The notes beneath the pieces were generated by a model that was not told the origin of the DNA, ran no database searches, and worked only from the letters and a program-made list of their open reading frames with translations. Both the position numbers and the translations under genes were made by a program. Shown piece after piece: positions 1 to 8,252 of a stretch of DNA of 64,000 nt. The DNA is from JADFGZ01 sp965222345 (lineage in GTDB: Bacteria; Acidobacteriota; Terriglobia; 2-12-FULL-54-10), in contig CBDCTS010000007.1 in assembly GCA_965222345.1 (NCBI GenBank), positions 682,001-746,000 of the forward strand. Direction: 5' to 3'. The first letter of the stretch is position 1; every line of letters starts with the position of its first letter.

Positions 1-107
1 ATGATTCCGTGCATCGCCGGGTGCGCCGGGCCGATGTTGAGCATCATTTCTCGAGTCTTGAGATCCGGAGAGTTGCTCTGTGTTGTGGGGTTCGTCTCCA
101 TGGGCAT
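1..107 (-). CDS. nuoD: NADH-quinone oxidoreductase subunit D, N-terminal fragment (cut by window edge)
   Basis: Only the first 35 or so codons lie in the window. The reading contains the NuoD N-terminal signature LNIGPAHPAMHG (the family usually has LN.GPQHPA.HG). NuoD is the 49-kDa-type quinone-site subunit of the peripheral arm of complex I. Two in-frame ATGs, at 107 and 101, are possible starts; neither has a strong ribosome site, and the gene begins 2-8 bases after the nuoC stop, so translation is probably coupled. Identification rests on this short motif plus the position immediately after nuoC. Confidence 0.85.
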   Translation of the reverse strand, partial: MPMETNPTTQSNSPDLKTREMMLNIGPAHPAMHGI

Positions 108-109
108 AG

Positions 110-691
110 CTAATTCACCGGTCCGATCAGGGGCTGGCGCTTTTTGACGGGGTAGTCCTTGCGAAGCGGGTGGCCCTCAAACCCTTCGTACATCAGTATT
201 CGCTTCAGGTCTGGATGCCCTCGAAAATTGATCCCGAACATGTCCCAGACCTCTCGCTCCAGCCAGTTCGCTCCGGCCCACAGGGAGGTCAGGGAATCCG
301 TTTCGGCGGCGGCCTCCTCCACCGGAACCACCAGCCGCAGCCGGTGCTTGTGGGCCGTCGAGTAGAAGTGGCACACCACCGCGAAGCGCGATTCGCCCGG
401 CGGTCCGGGCCACGGGTCCTCATCCGGAATCTGAAGCGAAGGGCTCACCGCCACGCCCGAGGAGGCGAAAAATGCCGGTGCGGGCCGCTTCCCAAACGCG
501 GAGTAGTCCACGGCAGTGATGTCCATGAGGTAGTTCATTTGCAAGGCCGGGTCTTCCTTCAGATAACGCGCCACTTCCAGCAGGAACGTTCCACGCAGCA
601 CCACGGTGGCGTCACCCCGGTAGCTGTGGGAAGCCGACACGGCGTCCGGGAAATGCTCCTGGACAGCCTTGATTAAGGAGGTGCTATTCAT
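110..691 (-). CDS. nuoC: NADH-quinone oxidoreductase subunit C
   Basis: NuoC is the 30-kDa-type subunit of the complex I peripheral arm, which links the Fe-S chain to the quinone site on the cytoplasmic side. The 193-aa product has the family's C-terminal signature: the ANWLEREVWDMFGI block is followed by GHPDLKRILM and GHPLRKDYP near the end. An upstream extension in the same frame overlaps nuoB and looks unlike NuoC, so the start chosen is the ATG at 691. That ATG overlaps the nuoB stop by four bases (ATGA), the usual coupling in this operon. The product ends two codons or so before nuoD. Confidence 0.95.
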   Translation of the reverse strand: MNSTSLIKAVQEHFPDAVSASHSYRGDATVVLRGTFLLEVARYLKEDPALQMNYLMDITAVDYSAFGKRPAPAFFASSGVAVSPSLQIPDEDPWPGPPGESRFAVVCHFYSTAHKHRLRLVVPVEEAAAETDSLTSLWAGANWLEREVWDMFGINFRGHPDLKRILMYEGFEGHPLRKDYPVKKRQPLIGPVN

Positions 692-1191
692 CCTGGGAAC
701 ATCTCCGGGCGAGGCTCGGGAGCGGGCCGATTTCCGGTTGTTTGACTGTCTTGGATTTTGTTCTGCAGCTTCATCAGGCCGTCCAGCACCATCTCCGGCC
801 GCGGCGGGCATCCCGGTATGTAAACATCCACCGGCAGGATCGTGTCGATGCCCATCACGGTCGCGTAATTGTCATAAAAACCGCCCGTACAGGTGCAGAC
901 TCCGAAAGCGACCACCCACTTGGGCTCGGCCATCTGCTCATAAATGCGCTTCAAGACGGGAGCCAGCTTGTGGCTGATCGTGCCCACGACGAAAAGCACG
1001 TCGGCCTGGCGCGGAGAAAATCTCGGCAGGCCTGCTCCGAAGCGGTCAACGTCGTAGTGAGAGCAAGCCGTTGCCATGTACTCCATTCCGCAGCACGCCG
1101 TCACGAAGGGATACTGGAAGATCGAGTACTTCCTGGCCCAGCCAATGGCCTCATTGAGGCGGCTGGTAAAAAACGATGTTTCTTTCGTCAT
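688..1191 (-). CDS. nuoB: NADH-quinone oxidoreductase subunit B
   Basis: NuoB (PSST/20-kDa type) carries the terminal Fe-S cluster N2, which passes electrons to quinone. The 167-aa sequence has the expected cysteine pattern: adjacent C33-C34 in TACCGME, C99 in FGVC, and C128 in PGCPPRPE. The second block reads GVCTCTGG, with an extra cysteine (C101) where most family members have a small residue; this is unusual but does not remove a ligand. The start ATG lies one base after the nuoA stop, and the stop overlaps the nuoC start. Confidence 0.96.
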   Translation of the reverse strand: MTKETSFFTSRLNEAIGWARKYSIFQYPFVTACCGMEYMATACSHYDVDRFGAGLPRFSPRQADVLFVVGTISHKLAPVLKRIYEQMAEPKWVVAFGVCTCTGGFYDNYATVMGIDTILPVDVYIPGCPPRPEMVLDGLMKLQNKIQDSQTTGNRPAPEPRPEMFPG

Positions 1192-1192
1192 A

Positions 1193-1546
1193 TCACTTCC
1201 ACTCTAGGGCCCCGTTATCCCAGGCGTAAAAGAAGCCCACCATCAGGATGCCAAGAAAGACCCCTACCTCGACTAGGCCAATGACCCCCAGCGTGCGGTA
1301 GATCACAGCCCATGGATAAAGAAAAACAAGTTCGACGTCGAATAGGATGAACAGAATAGCGGTCAGGTAGAACTTGATTCCCAGTTTCCCCACCGGGAGG
1401 GAAAAGGGCTCCTTTCCGCACTCGAATGGCGCCAATTTTTCTGCTGTGGGATTCTTTTTCCCCAGCGTGGAGCTCAACACCACCATTGCGGCCGCGATAC
1501 CTCCGGCCAGCACAAAACTGACGGCAATCCCGATGTATTCGTTCAC
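1193..1546 (-). CDS. nuoA: NADH-quinone oxidoreductase subunit A
   Basis: NuoA (ND3 type) is a small membrane subunit beside the quinone chamber. The 117-aa product has three hydrophobic segments and the hallmark loop PFECGKEP with its conserved cysteine, followed by KFYLTAILFILFDVE with the conserved acidic residues of the second helix. Length and topology match the family. It follows nuoN with a gap of 40 bases, the widest inside this operon, so an internal translation restart or minor promoter is possible here. No clear promoter was seen. Confidence 0.96.
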   Translation of the reverse strand: MNEYIGIAVSFVLAGGIAAAMVVLSSTLGKKNPTAEKLAPFECGKEPFSLPVGKLGIKFYLTAILFILFDVELVFLYPWAVIYRTLGVIGLVEVGVFLGILMVGFFYAWDNGALEWK

Positions 1547-1586
1547 AATTCGACAGCCTCAACAACAGTATACATAATTGTCGGCA

Positions 1587-3008
1587 CTAGGGCGACACCG
1601 CCCAGGGTGTGACGATGCCGGGCGAGATTCCGCCGATCAGCGTCACCAGAGCAGCCACCGTCAGGGCTGCAAACACAGCCACCGGGAGTCGTGAGGGTGC
1701 TGGCCCCTGCGGCTCCATCATGTACATATAGACGGCCACGCGCATGTAGAAGAATGCGGACACTACGCTGCAAGCCACGGCCAGTACCGCCAGCGGAACG
1801 TATCCCGCGCCCACTGCGCTGAGGATCACCACGAACTTGGCCGCGAATCCTGCCGTGGGAGGGATACCGGTCAGCGCCATGAGAAAAAGCAGCATGAGCA
1901 GCGCCGTTCCCGGCCGCTGCGCGGCAAGGCCCTTGTAGCCCTCCAGGGTCTCTCCTCGCTCACCCAGTGCGATGACCACGCCAAAAGCCCCCAGCGTCAT
2001 GAAGACATAGAAGAAGGCATAAGTCATGGTCGCCGACGCCCCTGCCGGCGTTCCGGCGATCAGGCCCAGCAGGGCATAGCCCGCATGAGCAATGGAGGAA
2101 TAGGCCAGCAGGCGTTTCATATCGGTTTGGGACAGAGCGATGATGCTCCCGATCACAATGGAGAGGGCGGCCAGTCCCGCCAGAACCACTGACAAAACCT
2201 GGGCTTCCGAGCCGAACGCCGTCAGGCAGACCCTTCCCAGCGCCGCCAACCCAACTGCTTTGGAGCCGGCCGCCAAAAAGGAGGCCACCGGAGCGCTCGA
2301 ACCCTGATAAGCGTCCGGGGCCCAGGCATGGAACGGCACCGCCGCAATCTTGAACGCAAGTCCTCCGGCCACCAGCACAACGGCAACTACGGGGAGCAGG
2401 TTGCTCCCGGAGCCGTCCATGGAGAGAGCCGCGGCGATGCCTGCAAAATCGGTCGTGCCCGTAATGCCGTAGGTCAAGCTGATCCCGTAAATCAGCAACG
2501 CCGAGGCGAAGGAGGCCAGAAGGAAATACTTGATCGCAGCCTCGTTCGACGTTGGGTTATCCACCCTGATCCCCACAAGAATATAGGAGCATATTGTCAT
2601 CAGCTCCAAGCCCAGGTAGAGGGGTAACAGGTCAGATGCTGAAACGGTTAGCATCATTCCCGTCGAGGCCAATAGGAGCAGCGCATGATACTCCCCGCGC
2701 GGAACTTTCTCCCGCTCGACACTGCTCACGGAGAGCAACGCGACTAGAGCCAGGGTGGCGGCGATCAGAATCTTGAAGAATTGGGAGTAGCCATCTAGGG
2801 TAATCATGCCCCCAAACCCGGTCTGGACGCCTGATGACAAGACCCAACTCGAGGCCAGCGCGGCAGCCAGCGCGGCAAGGACCGTTGCGGCTACGGCCAC
2901 GGCTGCTTTCTGGATTCGGCGAGACGCGAGAAGGAGCGCCAGAGCCATGCCAACCAGAATCAGCTCGGGTACGATCAGGGCCAAGTCGGATATGAGCGCA
3001 CCATTCAT
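1587..3008 (-). CDS. nuoN: NADH-quinone oxidoreductase subunit N
   Basis: NuoN is one of the antiporter-like proton-pumping membrane subunits of complex I. The 473-aa product is almost wholly hydrophobic, with about 14 predicted helices. It carries the antiporter-family pattern: a conserved Glu in LYLGLELMTICSYILVG, a Lys in FKIAAVPFHAWAPDAYQG, and the HAGY/ALLGLIAG region. The same frame stays open far upstream through nuoM, but that part is not NuoN-like. The start taken is the ATG at 3008, which overlaps the nuoM stop by ATGA and opens with MNGALISDLALIVPELIL, a typical NuoN N-terminus. Confidence 0.95.
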   Translation of the reverse strand: MNGALISDLALIVPELILVGMALALLLASRRIQKAAVAVAATVLAALAAALASSWVLSSGVQTGFGGMITLDGYSQFFKILIAATLALVALLSVSSVEREKVPRGEYHALLLLASTGMMLTVSASDLLPLYLGLELMTICSYILVGIRVDNPTSNEAAIKYFLLASFASALLIYGISLTYGITGTTDFAGIAAALSMDGSGSNLLPVVAVVLVAGGLAFKIAAVPFHAWAPDAYQGSSAPVASFLAAGSKAVGLAALGRVCLTAFGSEAQVLSVVLAGLAALSIVIGSIIALSQTDMKRLLAYSSIAHAGYALLGLIAGTPAGASATMTYAFFYVFMTLGAFGVVIALGERGETLEGYKGLAAQRPGTALLMLLFLMALTGIPPTAGFAAKFVVILSAVGAGYVPLAVLAVACSVVSAFFYMRVAVYMYMMEPQGPAPSRLPVAVFAALTVAALVTLIGGISPGIVTPWAVSP

Positions 3009-4474
3009 GGCGTGACTCCCGACGCCAGTAACTGTGCCACCGGAGCGCGAAGATAGGAGAGGACAGACTCCGGATAGAGGCCGAGATACAAGGCAAGTAT
3101 GGCCAGCGGGGCCAGGGTTGCCACCTCGCGGGCGTTGAGCTCGAGTTGCAGCCCCTCCAGTCCCGGATTCATCTTGCCCATCACCACCCGGTAGTAGAGC
3201 CAGAACAGGTAGGTCGTGCCCAGGGCAACGCCCAAAATCGCCAGAGCCCCCAGCCAGGCTTGCGTTTGGAACGCTCCGCTGATGATGAGGAACTCCCCTA
3301 CGAAGGAATTCAATCCCGGCAATCCCGCGGCTGCCAGGCAGAACAGCGCCAGCATCGCGGAATAGACCGGTGCGGCTTTGGCAACCCCTCCGTAGTCTTT
3401 GATCTCGCGCGTGTGGGTGCGTTCGTAGATCATGCCGACGCACAGGAACAGCGCCGCCGAGACGATTCCATGATTGATCATCTGGAGGATCGCGCCCTCC
3501 ACGCCGCTGCGGTTGAGCGTGAAAATCCCCAGGGTGACAAAGCCCATGTGGCTGACGCTTGAGAAGGCGATGAGGCGCTTGACATCCGTTTGGACCAGGG
3601 TCACGTACGCGCCGTAAACGATGGCCACCACGGAGATAATCAGCATGGGCGTGAGAAATAGCTGCACTGCTTGTGGAAGTATGGGAAGCGAAACCCGCAG
3701 GAAACCATAGGCGCCCATCTTGAGCAGGATTCCGGCAAGAACCACGCTCCCGGCGGTGGGGGCCTCCGTGTGGGCGTTCGGGAGCCAGGTATGCAACGGG
3801 AACATGGGCACCTTGACCGCGAAGGCGGCTAGAAAGGCCGCGAACAGCCAAGCTTGCTGCCCGGGTTGAATGCTCGCCCTGGCGATGGTAAGGGCATGGA
3901 AGTCCAGCGTGCCGCATATGTGGTAGATGGCGATCATGCCGACCAGCATTAGGACACTCCCGGCCAGGGTGAAGAGCAGAAACTTGACCGCAGCATAGAC
4001 GCGCCCCGGACCTCCCCAGACACCGATTAGGAGAAACATGGGAACGATCATCAGCTCCCAGAAGATAAAAAAGAGGAAAAGGTTCGATGCGGCAAAAAGC
4101 CCAATCATCGCCGTCTCCGCGACCAGTAGCGCGGCGTAGAACTCCCGCACTCTCGATTGAACCGCAGTCCACGAGGCCCCGACGCACAGCACGCTCAAGA
4201 GTGCCGCAAGGAATATGAAGGGGAGGCTGATTCCATCTACGCCCATGCCGTAGGCTATGTTCCAGGACGAAATCCAGTCTGCTGACTCGACGAATTGCAG
4301 CTCGCTGGAGGCTTTGTCGAAGTGCCGGTAGAGCGGGGACGAGACGGCCACAGTCGCCAGTGTGGTGGCCAGGGCAATCCAACGCGCCAGCCGCTCGCTG
4401 CCGATCAGCAGTATCAAAGCTGCCCCCACGAGAGGCAGGAATGTTGTGGTCGTGAGGACCGGATAAGGAGTCAT
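3005..4474 (-). CDS. nuoM: NADH-quinone oxidoreductase subunit M
   Basis: NuoM is the ND4-type antiporter-like subunit of complex I. The 489-aa product has the signature WELMIVPMFLLIGVWGG with its conserved Glu, KVPMFPLHTWLPNAHTEAPTAGSV with the conserved Lys and His, and the LIAFSSVSHMGFVTLG block. Length and order fit NuoM rather than Mrp-type subunits. The start overlaps the stop of the upstream MrpD-like gene by ATGA, and the stop overlaps nuoN the same way, so all these membrane subunits are translationally coupled. Confidence 0.96.
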   Translation of the reverse strand: MTPYPVLTTTTFLPLVGAALILLIGSERLARWIALATTLATVAVSSPLYRHFDKASSELQFVESADWISSWNIAYGMGVDGISLPFIFLAALLSVLCVGASWTAVQSRVREFYAALLVAETAMIGLFAASNLFLFFIFWELMIVPMFLLIGVWGGPGRVYAAVKFLLFTLAGSVLMLVGMIAIYHICGTLDFHALTIARASIQPGQQAWLFAAFLAAFAVKVPMFPLHTWLPNAHTEAPTAGSVVLAGILLKMGAYGFLRVSLPILPQAVQLFLTPMLIISVVAIVYGAYVTLVQTDVKRLIAFSSVSHMGFVTLGIFTLNRSGVEGAILQMINHGIVSAALFLCVGMIYERTHTREIKDYGGVAKAAPVYSAMLALFCLAAAGLPGLNSFVGEFLIISGAFQTQAWLGALAILGVALGTTYLFWLYYRVVMGKMNPGLEGLQLELNAREVATLAPLAILALYLGLYPESVLSYLRAPVAQLLASGVTP

Positions 4475-6237
4475 GGGATAAGTACTACCAGGGCCAAGAG
4501 TGCCAGAATTCCGGCTGCCATGATCAGACCGTAATGCTGCGAATGACCGCTCACCAAAGTCTTCAAGGTCTGGCTGAAGGTCTGTGTTGAATGTCCCACG
4601 CCCACGGCTGCGGAATCGACCACTAGGCTGTCTAGTTTGCGCAGGAGATTGGCCGTTCCCAAGACGGGCCGCCGGATTACAAACTCATAGATCTCGCCAA
4701 CGAAATCGTACTCAAGACGCGACAGAGGACCCTGGACCAGGGTCAAGATGCGGGCTGAGCCTCGGCGGTAGAACCAATCTGTATCGAGGCTGATCGTGGG
4801 CTCGGGGTCGAGATGCTTAAGGAGCAGGAAGAAACCCAGGGCTGTGAAACCCAGCATCCCCAGCGTGCTGGTAACGTGATGCAGGGTATAGGGGACGTAA
4901 TCCAACGCGTATGGAAGGTGTTCGTACAGCAGTCCTGGATAGATCCCGATAAAAATACACGCAGCCGCAGCCAGCCCCATGGCCGCGAGCATGTTCTTGG
5001 GCGGCTCCTGGCCGCGCCGGGCAGAATCCTTGCCGAAAAACATATAATAAGGAAGCTTAAGGCCGGTGTGCAAAAAGGTCCCGGCCGAGGCTAGAGTGAG
5101 CATTAGAAAGATCACGCCCCGGTGGGCCTCGCCAGCGGCAGAGACGACCAAGGATTTGCTCACGAAGCCGCTGAAGAGCGGCACCGCCGAGATGGCGAAG
5201 GCACCGACCATGTACAAGGCAAGGGTGACTGGCATGGTCTTGTAAAGCCCGCCCATATCACTCAGTTTTCTCAACCCGGTTGTTTGCAGGACGGCGCCTG
5301 CTCCCATGAAGAGGAGTGCCTTGTATAGGATATGCGCAAAGGCGTGGGCGGTGGCGCCGTTTATGGCCAATGCGGTCCCGATTCCTACCCCACAGACCAT
5401 GTAGCCAACCTGGCTGATGATATGATATGCCAATAGGCGGCGCGCGTCGTTTTCTAACACGGCGTAAACCACGCCATAGACCGCCATCGCAGCACCCAGC
5501 CATACCAGCAGTTCCGTCCCAGCGTAGCCGCGGATCAAGACATAGACCGCAGACTTGGTCGTGAAGGCAGTCATAAAGACCGCGCCCGTGATAGTGGCCT
5601 CGGGGTAAGCATCTGGGAGCCATGCACCCAGAGGCGGGACTGCCGCGTTGAGAAGAAAGGCGGCAAGAATCAGAGCCCAGGCCATGCCGCCGGATGAAGC
5701 TCCCATATCCCCGAAGGCGAGCGATCCGGTCTGGGACCAATGCAGCATGATCCCCGCCAGGAGGACGAGCCCCCCGAATATGTGGAACAGAAGGTAACGG
5801 AACCCCGCTGCCACGGCGGACGCTTCGCGTCGTAGCAAGACCAAAAGCGCGGATGAAATTGCCAGCAGCTCCCAGAAGACGTACAACGTAAGGAAGTCTC
5901 CGGCAAACGTCACTCCAAGCGCGCCCCCCGCATATGTCAGGGCAGTCACGTGCTGGGAATCATCTTCGACGTGGAGCGCGTAGACCATGCCGAGCAAGGC
6001 CATGAGCGAAAAGACATAGGAAAAAACAAGGCTTAAGGTATCCACGCGTCCGAACACCAGCTCCTGCCCCAGAAAGCTCGCCACGCCATAGGTTCCCGGC
6101 GTCATAAGCAAGCAATCAACGAGGGCCGCTGCAGGCAGGACGAGCATCGCCGCGCGCTTGACCCGGCCCTTAAGGAGCGGCAGCAGCCAAGCACCCAGGA
6201 TGAGCAAGAGCCCTGGATGCACCCACTCAAGAGTCAT
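4471..6237 (-). CDS. MrpD/NuoL-like antiporter subunit 2 with C-terminal extension
   Basis: This 588-aa polytopic protein belongs to the proton-translocating NADH-quinone oxidoreductase / Mrp antiporter family. It shows FWELLAISSALLVLL with the conserved Glu, PPLGAWLPDAYPEAT, FTTKSAVY with the conserved Lys, and HAFAHILYKALLF. The N-terminus lacks the usual NuoL opening and resembles Mrp subunit D. After about residue 460 there is an extension with LDTDWFYRRG and further helices, which could play the part of the NuoL lateral arm; that role is inference. The start at 6237 gives an 11-base overlap with the upstream small gene; an upstream in-frame ATG at 6288 would add a non-family leader. It sits where nuoL would be expected. 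Confidence 0.85.
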   Translation of the reverse strand: MTLEWVHPGLLLILGAWLLPLLKGRVKRAAMLVLPAAALVDCLLMTPGTYGVASFLGQELVFGRVDTLSLVFSYVFSLMALLGMVYALHVEDDSQHVTALTYAGGALGVTFAGDFLTLYVFWELLAISSALLVLLRREASAVAAGFRYLLFHIFGGLVLLAGIMLHWSQTGSLAFGDMGASSGGMAWALILAAFLLNAAVPPLGAWLPDAYPEATITGAVFMTAFTTKSAVYVLIRGYAGTELLVWLGAAMAVYGVVYAVLENDARRLLAYHIISQVGYMVCGVGIGTALAINGATAHAFAHILYKALLFMGAGAVLQTTGLRKLSDMGGLYKTMPVTLALYMVGAFAISAVPLFSGFVSKSLVVSAAGEAHRGVIFLMLTLASAGTFLHTGLKLPYYMFFGKDSARRGQEPPKNMLAAMGLAAAACIFIGIYPGLLYEHLPYALDYVPYTLHHVTSTLGMLGFTALGFFLLLKHLDPEPTISLDTDWFYRRGSARILTLVQGPLSRLEYDFVGEIYEFVIRRPVLGTANLLRKLDSLVVDSAAVGVGHSTQTFSQTLKTLVSGHSQHYGLIMAAGILALLALVVLIP

Positions 6238-6490
6238 AGTAATCCTCGCGGCGCATGAGCCACACTTTTCCAATGAGTTTCGACACAACTATGATCGCTA
6301 CGCAGGAGATTAATCCATAAAATGAGCCCCAAGCAGGGAAGCTCTCGAACGAGAAATGGAAGTCACCGCCTTGGAAGAGGTGAGGCAGAACGGTTTCGGC
6401 CACGGCTATCACGGCCAAGCCGGCATAAAACCAACGCTTCATCCGGGCTAAGCGGACGGGATCTTCCAACTGTCTCTCTAAAAATTTCAC
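6227..6490 (-). CDS. Small membrane protein of unknown function between two MrpD-like subunits
   Basis: The 87-aa product has two predicted transmembrane helices, roughly residues 20-38 and 57-76, with a loop rich in Phe between them and a charged tail ending RREDYYDS. I do not recognise a named family. It begins with GTG, overlapping the upstream MrpD-like stop as GTGA, and its 3' end overlaps the next gene by 11 bases. Such tight coupling on both sides strongly suggests a real subunit or assembly partner of the surrounding complex. Two-helix accessory subunits such as MrpF, MrpC or NuoK are similar in size, but no motif links it to them. Confidence 0.8.
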   Translation of the reverse strand: MKFLERQLEDPVRLARMKRWFYAGLAVIAVAETVLPHLFQGGDFHFSFESFPAWGSFYGLISCVAIIVVSKLIGKVWLMRREDYYDS

Positions 6491-7953
6491 GGGATTGCCC
6501 TTCCTGCCAAGTCTAGTACAGGGCCCGGGTAGAGGCCCAGGATCAGGCTTGCTGCAGCGCTGATTGTCAAGGGCGCGACGATCCAGGGCACCTCGCGAAC
6601 ATTCTCGTTAGTAGGCGACTCCTTCTCGAAGTAGGCCTTGTACACAATCGGGCCAAGGTAGGCCGCACTGAGCAGCGAACTGACGAGGAGTACTCCTAAT
6701 AAGGCAAGGCTGTGGTGGTCCACCGTACCAAGGACGAGGTACCACTTGGAGACGAACCCGCTCGTAAGGGGAATACCCACCACGCTCAGCGAGGAAAGCG
6801 CAAATGCAGCCATGGTCCACGGCATGCGCTTACTCAGGCCGGACAGCTGGCTGATTTCGGTTTTGTGCGTGGACACGTAAATTGAGCCGGCGCAAAAGAA
6901 GAGTGTGATTTTTGAAACGGCGTGGTTAGTGATATGAGCGATCCCGCCAAGCGCCCCGCTGGAGTTCAACAGCGCCGCTCCCAGGATTATGTAGGAAAGC
7001 TGGCTCACCGTGGAGAAAGCCAGCCTGGCTTTGAGGTTGTCCTGGCCGAGCGCCAGCAGCGATCCCACCAAGATCGTCACAGAGGCGGCTCCCAAGGCCA
7101 GTTGGTCTGCGCCGAGCTCGCGCATGGCATGAGGACCGAAGACGAAGAGAAAGACCCGAAGTGTGGAGAAAACCCCGGTCTTGACTACCGCAACCGCATG
7201 CAGCAATGCACTCACCGGGGTGGGAGCCACCATGGCGGCCGGAAGCCAGCTGTGAAGCGGGATGAGCGCGTTCTTGGCAAATCCAAACAGGAAGAGGGCA
7301 AAGATTATAAAGAGCAGCGTGGGCTGCTCCATGAGCTGCGCCGCCGACAGGATCCCGCCACTGCGAAACTCCAGGGTTCCTGCCACGTTATAGATCAGAA
7401 TAATGGCAGCCACCAGAAACACCTTGGCGGCGCCCATAAGATAGATTACGTACTTGCGGGCGCCTGCTTTGGCCTCGGCCGTTTCCTTGTGGCCCACAAG
7501 GGGGTAGGTGACCAGGGTCAGGGCTTCATAGAACAGAAACAAGGTGAAGAGGTTTGCAGAGAAGGCTACCCCTATGGTGGCGGAAAGAGCCAGAGCGAAA
7601 CAAGAAAAGTAACGGGTTTGCGCGTGCTCTTTGAGAGAACGCATGTAGCCGATCGAGTAGAACGAGGTCAATATCCAGAGGAGCGATGCCCCCGAGGCAA
7701 AGAGGAGGCCGAAAGCATCCACCCGAAAGGCTAGCTCGATGCCGGGGAGAATCCGGAAGAGTACGCATTCCGGCGTGCGGCCGGCCAGGACCTCGGGGAT
7801 CATGCCGGCCACAAGGGCGAACATTACGACACCGGCGGCAACCGACCAAAACTCCCTGAGATTGGCGCGACGCTCTCCCGTGCACGCGATGAGGAACGCG
7901 CCCAAGGCCGAGACGAGCACCGCGAGCAGGGGTATCAACGAAAATGTCACCAT
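6487..7953 (-). CDS. MrpD-like monovalent cation/H+ antiporter-type subunit 1
   Basis: This 488-aa polytopic protein is of the Mrp subunit D / NuoM superfamily. It contains LFLFYEALTLVTYPLVGHKET with the conserved Glu, FAKNALIPLHSWLPAAMVAPTPVSALLHA with the conserved Lys and His, and LAFSTVSQLSYIILGA. It is closer in look to Mrp/Mnh subunit D than to NuoL, and lacks the long C-terminal arm of NuoL. It lies between nuoK (7-base overlap) and the 87-aa gene (4-base overlap), so it is expressed as part of the complex I operon. It probably forms one of the ion-pumping modules of the membrane arm. Confidence 0.87.
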   Translation of the reverse strand: MVTFSLIPLLAVLVSALGAFLIACTGERRANLREFWSVAAGVVMFALVAGMIPEVLAGRTPECVLFRILPGIELAFRVDAFGLLFASGASLLWILTSFYSIGYMRSLKEHAQTRYFSCFALALSATIGVAFSANLFTLFLFYEALTLVTYPLVGHKETAEAKAGARKYVIYLMGAAKVFLVAAIILIYNVAGTLEFRSGGILSAAQLMEQPTLLFIIFALFLFGFAKNALIPLHSWLPAAMVAPTPVSALLHAVAVVKTGVFSTLRVFLFVFGPHAMRELGADQLALGAASVTILVGSLLALGQDNLKARLAFSTVSQLSYIILGAALLNSSGALGGIAHITNHAVSKITLFFCAGSIYVSTHKTEISQLSGLSKRMPWTMAAFALSSLSVVGIPLTSGFVSKWYLVLGTVDHHSLALLGVLLVSSLLSAAYLGPIVYKAYFEKESPTNENVREVPWIVAPLTISAAASLILGLYPGPVLDLAGRAIP

Positions 7954-8252
7954 TTGAGTTTGGTCAGATCGGCCACGGCGGCCCCAGGTTTGTTCCGGTT
8001 CAAGGCAATCACGAGTCCCAGACCGACCCCGGCCTCCGCGGCTGCCACGGCAATTACGAAGAGGGCCAAAATCTGGCCGCGCGGATCTTCCAGGTGCCGG
8101 CTGAAGCCGGCCAGACTGAGGTTCACTGCATTGAGCATGACCTCGACCGAGACAAACATCAGGATGATGTTGCGCCGGGCCAGGAAGCCGAATACTCCGA
8201 TTCCAAACAGAACAGCGCTCAATCCCAGAACCGTACCCACGGGCACAATCAT
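7947..8252 (-). CDS. nuoK: NADH-quinone oxidoreductase subunit K
   Basis: NuoK (ND4L type) is a three-helix membrane subunit in the proton path of complex I. The 101-aa product includes the conserved RNIILMFVSVEVMLNAVNLSL helix, with the essential Glu of the EVMLNAVNL motif, and VIAVAAAEAGVGLGLVIAL with the second conserved Glu. The frame is open further upstream through nuoJ, but only the ATG at 8252 gives the usual length of about 100 residues. It overlaps the nuoJ stop as ATGA. The stop overlaps the start of the MrpD-like gene by 7 bases. Confidence 0.96.
   Translation of the reverse strand: MIVPVGTVLGLSAVLFGIGVFGFLARRNIILMFVSVEVMLNAVNLSLAGFSRHLEDPRGQILALFVIAVAAAEAGVGLGLVIALNRNKPGAAVADLTKLKW

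Noticed and set aside
3009..4382. A long upstream extension of the nuoN frame, giving 931 codons
   Set aside because: The extension is the out-of-frame shadow of nuoM and contains no NuoN-like sequence; the overlap ATG at 3008 gives a normal NuoN.
4471..6237. Canonical NuoL
   Set aside because: The N-terminal and core sequence looks Mrp-D-like and the usual NuoL opening is absent; the C-terminal arm is only loosely similar.
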